In this document: positions 1 through 3,836 of the stretch, piece by piece
How positions within the stretch are numbered: position 1 is the stretch's first letter
Layout of the letters: every line of letters begins with the position of its first letter
Assembly: GCA_035375865.1 (NCBI GenBank)
Contig: DAOSQO010000156.1
Location: forward strand, 1-5,715
DNA: 5,715 nt
Direction: 5' to 3'
Source of the DNA: BRH-c25 sp029553855
Lineage (GTDB): Bacteria > Bacillota > Clostridia > Lutisporales > Lutisporaceae
Program-made: the position numbers and the translations under genes
The notes under the pieces: model-generated
The model's input: only the letters and a program-made list of their open reading frames with translations
Databases searched by the model: none
Told to the model about the DNA's origin: nothing

Positions 1-459
1 TATGCTGTACGCCCTGCAGGCCCTTTTGCAGTATTCATAGTCTTCCTCGGAATCTACCCCATATTCCTTCATGTCCCCCAGGTCTCCCGGGTACAATGCA
101 AATATCCTGCTGCTATCGTGCTTTACTGCCTTAAGCTCTATAGGATCGTAGCTGATATGCAGCTTTCCGTCATCCTGAAGCTTTTGGAGGATGTTGCCCT
201 CCTTATCCAGCTCCCGGCAATAAGCCTTGTCCTTAGCCATCCACATTTCGTAGTAGTGGGGGACAGGGCTGCTCTGCACATCATAAAGCTCCACCACCTG
301 CTTAAGGTGAAGCATATTATCCCCGGAAAGAGTCTTTTCCAGCTTTTGAGCCTCCTTTGACAAACTTGAGGCTTCAGAGCTTTTACAGCCAGCTGTTAAT
401 ATGCATAACAAACCAATTATAATTATTGCTGATACAAAAGTGGTTTTCCTGATATGCAT
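1..459 (-). CDS. Putative lipoprotein, 3' end beyond the left window edge
   Basis: The reading frame is open for 153 codons from ATG at 459 to base 1, with no stop inside the window. GGAGG at 467-471 lies 7 bases before this ATG; the ATG at 463 would be only 3 bases from it, so 459 is the better start. The N terminus is MHIRKTTF, then a hydrophobic stretch (about residues 8-23) ending in LTAGC. Cys25 is the likely lipidated residue; the lipobox is acceptable but not ideal because Thr rather than Leu is at -3. A Lys/Glu/Ser-rich linker follows (about 26-45), then a soluble region with HYYEMWMAKDKAY, tentatively like the beta-strand pattern of LolA/RseB-type lipoprotein-sorting domains. That resemblance is inference only. 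The protein would be anchored outside the cytoplasmic membrane. No convincing promoter lies between it and the inverted repeat at 526-558, so readthrough from the stalk gene is possible. Substrate and function are unknown. Confidence 0.85.
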   Translation of the reverse strand, partial: MHIRKTTFVSAIIIIGLLCILTAGCKSSEASSLSKEAQKLEKTLSGDNMLHLKQVVELYDVQSSPVPHYYEMWMAKDKAYCRELDKEGNILQKLQDDGKLHISYDPIELKAVKHDSSRIFALYPGDLGDMKEYGVDSEEDYEYCKRACRAYSI

Positions 460-466
460 TCATATA

Positions 467-471
467 CCTCC
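467..471 (-). promoter_or_regulatory. Shine-Dalgarno site of the lipoprotein gene
   Basis: GGAGG on the minus strand, 7 bases before ATG 459. It decides between the two closely spaced ATGs at 459 and 463. Confidence 0.7.
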
Positions 472-525
472 AATCTATATGTTTCGTGTTAAACATCTTA
501 CAATACAAACCTCATCTAAATCAGT

Positions 526-558
526 AAAGGGTACCTTCCTTTATAAAAGGTACCCTTT
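526..558 (-). terminator. Perfect 12-bp inverted repeat after the stalk gene, probable terminator
   Basis: The arms at 526-537 and 547-558 are exact reverse complements (AAAGGGTACCTT and AAGGTACCCTTT) around a 9-base loop. On the minus strand the hairpin begins 17 bases after the stalk-gene stop codon, where an intrinsic terminator is expected. The trailing sequence is only TTTACTGATTT rather than a clean T run, so termination may be weak or partial. That would allow some readthrough into the lipoprotein gene. A protein-binding palindrome is an alternative. Confidence 0.6.
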
Positions 559-575
559 GAAGCCTTCTAACTGCT

Positions 576-1316
576 CTACTTCACAAACTTCGGTTCTCCG
601 ATAATGGTTGCACCCCCTGTGACATATACACTGAGGCTTTTGTAATCAATGCAATCGATATCGAATTCCATTTCTGTTCCGTGCTTCACATCTTGAATTT
701 TTTCGATCTGCACATTATGTTCATTATTTATCCATATTGTCAGCGGAGTGTTGATTAAGTTGGGGTCGCTATCCATCTCTTTCTGGTCCCATGCACTGTA
801 AACGGTAAACTTCAATCTCTTATATTTGAAGTCACACAAGAAATTGGGTGCCATAAATCGGCCTGTGTCTCCGCAATATCCAAACTCAAAGGTTTTGCCT
901 GTTGAGGTTGTCAGACTGGCAGCATCTATCTTTTTTGTCTTATAACGTTCTCCTAAGCCTGTATATTCCGGTGTGGCATTGATAAATATCTCCTGTACCG
1001 GACCGCCGATTGTACCGGACTTTGTGCCTAGGTATGCAGTTTTGGTGTTCGAATCATAATCTACGGGAAGCCCTACAGCCTCGGCAACCGCCCTTAAGGG
1101 GAGGTAGGTACGCCCTTTATATGTCATTGGGACATAGGTTGATCCATCCTGGGGATCCTTGGCATTAAAAACAGTTCCGTTTATTACTACGCTAATATCG
1201 TTATTCAGGTACACCTCTGTCAGCCTAGTTAGTCCTCCATTGGCATTTGCAACAGCACCTAATGCAAAGGAAAGAACTATTGTAAGCACCATAAAAACCT
1301 TTAATTTTTTTGACAT
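576..1316 (-). CDS. Secreted stalk-domain protein (copper amine oxidase N-terminal-like domain)
   Basis: A complete 246-residue protein, ATG at 1316 and TAG at 576-578. AAGGAG at 1326-1331 lies 9 bases before the start. Residues 1-25 form a classical signal peptide: MSKKLK, a hydrophobic core at 7-20, and Ala-X-Ala cleavage options at 21-25, so the mature protein is exported. Residues about 38-97 match the copper-amine-oxidase N-terminal (stalk) family: a VVINGTVF strand, then YVPMTYKGRTYLPLRAVAEA at 61-80 and a closing DYDSNTKTAYLG. In Bacillota this module is usually a non-catalytic structural domain of cell-envelope proteins; no amine oxidase catalytic domain is present. Residues about 118-246 form a beta-rich region ending IIGEPKFVK, which may be an NPCBM-like sandwich (inference). 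The ligand is unknown. The AraC-family gene immediately upstream and the direct repeats in the gap suggest local transcriptional control. Confidence 0.93.
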   Translation of the reverse strand: MSKKLKVFMVLTIVLSFALGAVANANGGLTRLTEVYLNNDISVVINGTVFNAKDPQDGSTYVPMTYKGRTYLPLRAVAEAVGLPVDYDSNTKTAYLGTKSGTIGGPVQEIFINATPEYTGLGERYKTKKIDAASLTTSTGKTFEFGYCGDTGRFMAPNFLCDFKYKRLKFTVYSAWDQKEMDSDPNLINTPLTIWINNEHNVQIEKIQDVKHGTEMEFDIDCIDYKSLSVYVTGGATIIGEPKFVK

Positions 1317-1325
1317 GCAAAATCA

Positions 1326-1348
1326 CTCCTTATCTAATTCATAAGGAG
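1326..1348 (-). promoter_or_regulatory. Leader hairpin enclosing the Shine-Dalgarno site of the stalk gene
   Basis: On the minus strand CTCCTTAT (1348-1341) pairs perfectly with ATAAGGAG (1333-1326) across a 7-base loop. The 3' arm contains the whole AAGGAG ribosome-binding site (1326-1331), so the folded leader would hide it. Whether the 5' arm is transcribed depends on which -10 box is used. With TACTAT (1354-1359) or TATACT (1356-1361) transcription would begin close to the 5' arm; with TATAAT (1349-1354) most of the arm would be left out. Confidence 0.5.
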
Positions 1349-1382
1349 ATTATATAGTATAATGATCCGGTTCTGATATCAA
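1349..1382 (-). promoter_or_regulatory. Promoter region of the stalk gene
   Basis: TTGATA at 1377-1382 (5 of 6 match to the sigma-A -35) is separated by 17 bp from TACTAT at 1354-1359 (4 of 6). An overlapping consensus -10, TATAAT, lies at 1349-1354, but its -35 position (1372-1377) reads ATCAGA, which is poor, as is common for activator-dependent promoters. The -35 region overlaps or directly abuts the promoter-proximal direct repeat at 1377-1393. Which -10 is used cannot be decided by eye. Confidence 0.5.
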
Positions 1383-1415
1383 ATTATTGCCATTTTTTTG
1401 TCAAATGATTGCCAT
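1377..1415 (-). promoter_or_regulatory. Tandem direct repeat, candidate AraC-family operator
   Basis: On the minus strand, ATGGCAATCATTTGACA (1415-1399) and ATGGCAATAATTTGATA (1393-1377) match at 15 of 17 positions and are offset by 22 bp, about two helical turns. AraC-family activators usually bind as two subunits on direct repeats spaced about two turns apart, with the proximal site touching the -35. That is the geometry seen here. The likely ligand is the AraC-type protein encoded immediately upstream (inference). Confidence 0.55.
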
Positions 1416-1429
1416 GCGGATATGTATTA

Positions 1430-2302
1430 TTAAATGGATTTGATATATTCCGAAGGGGTTATTCCTAATCTTTTTCTGAAAACCGAGGTAAAGTGACTGT
1501 GGCTGGAAAAACCCAGAATAAAGCATACCTCCGTAATTGAATAGGCTTTTGTTTTCAGGTATTCCAAAGCCTTGCGAATCTTTATATCCATATAATACTC
1601 ATAAGGGGTTTTACCCGTATGATCCTTAAACAGCCTTTCAAAGTAATAGGGACTCAGATTTACTGTCTTACACAGCTTATCCAGAGAAAACTCCATATCT
1701 GCACTTTCCCAGAGAAAGTCGATTGCCGTGTTTATCTCCCTTTTTGAGGAGTATTTACGAAGCTCGGGCATAAATGCCATATTGCTCCTCAGCTCTCTCA
1801 TAAGGCTAATTGTAATTTCCATGGAAAGGCATTCCAACATGAATTTGTGACCTGGCTGACTGTTCTTGTATTCGAATTCCAGCTTTGAAATAAGTGACAT
1901 AAGGTTGCTGCTCAAATGGGTTACATTGTTTGAAAATGAAAAATCACTCCTTTTGTGCTCTTCCTTGGATAATTTCCGAATCTTATTTGGCTCAATAAAT
2001 AAGCAGAAAAATTTCACATCATCGGAATCATTGTATATCTTATTTATTGGCGAAGCCATTAGCTTTTGCCCCGGATTGGTTGCCAATATCGTATCCTTTG
2101 GCATATCATGCTCCTTTTTATCTGTAAAAAACCCGGAAACATAAACTCTGGGAATAGCAAAATGGTAGAAATTAAATTGATTTTTGCCTTCTACAAAAAA
2201 TCTTGGTTTAAATATGTTCAAATCTGAGCAGTTAATTGCTTCGGGGGGTTCCGGAATTTTGCCTTTGATTTTGCTGATTACTTCATTACCCATGGAATTC
2301 AC
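1430..2302 (-). CDS. AraC-family transcriptional regulator
   Basis: Ends at TAA 1430-1432. The frame also has an ATG at 2335 (301 residues), but no Shine-Dalgarno precedes it. GTG at 2302 (290 residues) has AGAGGGG at 2310-2316, 7 bases upstream, so I prefer the GTG start; the longer form is possible. In 301-residue numbering, the last 100 residues are a clear AraC/XylS DNA-binding domain with two helix-turn-helix motifs. The first is near 216-265 (FSLDKLCKTVNLSPYYFERL, then GKTPYEYY). The second is near 266-301 (SITEVCFILGFSSHSHFTSV, then GITPSEYI). The N-terminal half (about 40-190) looks like a cupin-type sensor with PGQKLMASP and a KFFCLFIEP strand; its ligand is not evident. It acts in the cytoplasm, probably as a dimer. 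The likely target is the stalk gene downstream, through the direct repeats at 1377-1415; autoregulation is not obvious. Confidence 0.93.
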   Translation of the reverse strand: MNSMGNEVISKIKGKIPEPPEAINCSDLNIFKPRFFVEGKNQFNFYHFAIPRVYVSGFFTDKKEHDMPKDTILATNPGQKLMASPINKIYNDSDDVKFFCLFIEPNKIRKLSKEEHKRSDFSFSNNVTHLSSNLMSLISKLEFEYKNSQPGHKFMLECLSMEITISLMRELRSNMAFMPELRKYSSKREINTAIDFLWESADMEFSLDKLCKTVNLSPYYFERLFKDHTGKTPYEYYMDIKIRKALEYLKTKAYSITEVCFILGFSSHSHFTSVFRKRLGITPSEYIKSI

Positions 2303-2368
2303 AGCATAACCCCTCTTCACTTGTGATTCTATCATAGCTTTGGTAATAAAAAGTATCTTCTAAATATC

Positions 2369-2397
2369 ATACTATCAGAAGGTGTTTGATATGTAAA
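2369..2397 (-). promoter_or_regulatory. Candidate sigma-A promoter of the AraC-family gene
   Basis: TTTACA at 2392-2397 (5 of 6 match) is followed after 17 bp by TAGTAT at 2369-2374 (4 of 6). Transcription would start near 2362, leaving about 60 bases before the preferred GTG start. The -35 box lies inside a short palindrome, GTAAATGTTTAC at 2393-2404, which could be an operator. No terminator is visible between this promoter and the upstream MCP-like gene, so readthrough from that gene is also possible. Confidence 0.4.
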
Positions 2398-2451
2398 CAT
2401 TTACCTATTCCGTTTTTTTGCTTGATCCCCGTCATATACTGTAATATTGCT

Positions 2452-3651
2452 TTATTTCATATTTTTGTACATAAGCCATTTTATTAATGTCTCAACTGTC
2501 CTGTTTATAAGCTCAAGGCTCTTGACCATTTCTTCATATGTATCTGCTACTGTCTTTACAGTATTCTCGGCGTCATTTGCTATATTGTTCAATAACTCCC
2601 GTATGTGCGTGAAAGATTTTTCAGACTTATCGGCCAGTTTCTCAATTTTCAATGTAATTATTGGCGAACCCCCGTCTTTTGAGCTTGCGCTTTCTGCTTC
2701 CGCAAGAGCATTTGCAAAAACCAGGTTGCTTTCATCTGTCATCACAGATATCAAGCTGAGGTCTTTGCTTATTTCCTCTGCGCAAATTGCAAGCTTTAAA
2801 ACAATCTCCCTGGAATTCCTGGCATACTCCTCGATTCTGGTAATCTCGGCTCTTGCCTTCAAGTCCTTATTTTTGCCCTTAAGCATTGTCTGAGTATATT
2901 TCATTATTTCCCTGGTGTTTTCAACAGATTTATTTATATTTGATATTATTCCCTTGACCATTGCATTTTGAGGCAAAGCATCTTCTCCATCAGCGGCATT
3001 CAGGGAATTTACCCCTTTCAATAAAATATCTTCGGCTGCCTCCAGGCTTTGCAGGGAGGCCTGAACATTTGAGAATATATTATTAATATTTTCATAGTAG
3101 CTGTGGGCATTGGAAAGCACATTCAAAGCCCTTTTTGAAACAGCAATGAGTAATGCTCCCGCGATACCGAATTGGAGAAAACCCATAGCTGTCCTTATAT
3201 CGATTCCTTGAACTGCAGCGTAAAAATCCCAGTTTATCATGCCGTTTAACAGCTTCCCGAGTATAAGACCGGCTATTGACAGTGCGGAAGAATATTTGAT
3301 CAGCTTAATATCAAAATACAGGCAGGCAAACCCTATTGGCATGACCAGCAGTATTATGGCATCCGTGTTCAGGATACAGAAGCCTGAAATGCAAAGAACT
3401 GCGGCACAACTGATGTTTACATATTTGATAATATTCTCATCCATCATGAAGTGTCTGAATGCAATGGGAGATATGCAGATAAGAACTACAACAACATCTG
3501 CGATAATCAAATACAGCCACGACAGCACTATAACACCGGAAGCCTTAAGAATATTAATCATTGCAAATGCCACCAGCAAAAGCTTATATATCCTGATCAA
3601 CATATTGTTCACATAAAGTGTATTCTGAGCAATAGCATCATTCCGATACAT
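2452..3651 (-). CDS. Six-TM membrane protein with degenerate MCP-like signalling domain
   Basis: A 399-residue protein from ATG 3651 to TAA 2452-2454. A run of six G bases ends 8 bases before this ATG. The frame can be extended to a TTG at 3735, but that start lacks a ribosome-binding site and overlaps the promoter candidates. About six hydrophobic segments (near 18-36, 39-62, 77-94, 97-113, 120-137 and 155-171) form a membrane domain, followed by a cytoplasmic helical region (about 175-395) with no HAMP domain. Residues about 300-350 echo the MCP hairpin: SVMTDESNLVFANALAEAES, then KIEKLADKSEKS, corresponding to the DQTNLLALNAAIEAARAGE and VRKLAE(R/Q)S pattern. The Arg and Glu of the EAARAGE tip, and the GRGF turn, are replaced (EAESASS, KDGGSP). 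MCPs normally signal to CheA through CheW; here that contact is doubtful. It may be a divergent receptor or a membrane coiled-coil protein with another partner. It stands alone between a terminator and a regulator gene, with no che genes in view. Confidence 0.85.
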   Translation of the reverse strand: MYRNDAIAQNTLYVNNMLIRIYKLLLVAFAMINILKASGVIVLSWLYLIIADVVVVLICISPIAFRHFMMDENIIKYVNISCAAVLCISGFCILNTDAIILLVMPIGFACLYFDIKLIKYSSALSIAGLILGKLLNGMINWDFYAAVQGIDIRTAMGFLQFGIAGALLIAVSKRALNVLSNAHSYYENINNIFSNVQASLQSLEAAEDILLKGVNSLNAADGEDALPQNAMVKGIISNINKSVENTREIMKYTQTMLKGKNKDLKARAEITRIEEYARNSREIVLKLAICAEEISKDLSLISVMTDESNLVFANALAEAESASSKDGGSPIITLKIEKLADKSEKSFTHIRELLNNIANDAENTVKTVADTYEEMVKSLELINRTVETLIKWLMYKNMK

Positions 3652-3694
3652 TAAAATATCCCCCCATACAATATTGTTAATCATGCAAGGTAAA

Positions 3695-3741
3695 ATGATA
3701 TATTTCCCGGAAAATATCTTCAAATTTTGACACAATTTTTA
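3695..3741 (-). promoter_or_regulatory. Promoter region of the MCP-like gene (sigma-D-like and sigma-A-like candidates)
   Basis: Two overlapping candidates are visible. One is TAAA at 3738-3741, 16 bp, then GAAGATAT at 3714-3721, resembling the Bacillus-type sigma-D motility promoter (TAAA, about 15 bp, GCCGATAT; 6 of 8 in the -10). The other is TTGAAG at 3718-3723, 17 bp, then TATCAT at 3695-3700 (4 of 6 and 5 of 6 to sigma-A). A sigma-D promoter would fit a chemoreceptor-like product, but neither is proven. An imperfect 18-bp palindrome (3700-3717) lies between the boxes. Confidence 0.35.
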
Positions 3742-3750
3742 AATACGTAG

Positions 3751-3790
3751 TTTTTATTAATATTATAATTCGCCGCTTTTTTATTAATAT
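3751..3790. repeat. 13-bp AT-rich direct repeat
   Basis: TTTTTATTAATAT occurs at 3751-3763 and again at 3778-3790, a 27-bp offset, with a GC-containing spacer (CGCCGC). It lies between the propeller-gene terminator and the MCP-like gene promoter. It may act as A/T-rich upstream promoter sequence or a protein site; because it is AT-rich, chance is a real alternative. Confidence 0.5.
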
Positions 3791-3799
3791 CCTGTTTTT

Positions 3800-3829
3800 A
3801 AAAAAACAAAAACCGGGTTTCCCCGGCTT
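3800..3829 (-). terminator. Intrinsic terminator of the beta-propeller gene
   Basis: On the minus strand AAGCCGGG (3829-3822), a GAAA loop (3821-3818) and CCCGGTTT (3817-3810) form an 8-bp stem with one G-U pair. The tail is TTGTTTTTTT. It begins 7 bases after the stop codon. This is a textbook rho-independent terminator and separates the propeller gene from the MCP-like gene. Confidence 0.9.
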
Positions 3830-3836
3830 AAATTCT

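Noticed and set aside
464..525. Promoter for the lipoprotein gene (TTGTAA with TATAGA)
   Set aside because: The implied transcription start would fall on the Shine-Dalgarno site, and other box pairs match poorly.
2336..2451. Terminator between the MCP-like gene and the AraC-family gene
   Set aside because: No stable stem followed by a T run on the minus strand is visible.
2435..2455. Third copy of the AraC-type half-site upstream of the regulator gene (GCAATATTACAGTAT)
   Set aside because: Only about 10 of 17 positions agree with the direct repeats, and there is no paired copy at the right spacing.
2447..2893. 148-codon plus-strand frame opposite the MCP-like gene
   Set aside because: It lies inside a well-supported minus-strand gene, lacks a ribosome-binding site, and its hydrophobic composition is a reverse-strand shadow. 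The same applies to the other plus-strand frames (118-360, 401-604, 1159-1344, 1866-2144, 3239-3654, 4450-4740, 5156-5472).
3652..3735. N-terminal extension of the MCP-like protein to a TTG at 3735
   Set aside because: No ribosome-binding site precedes the TTG, the extra segment covers the promoter candidates, and ATG 3651 has a G-rich site at good spacing.
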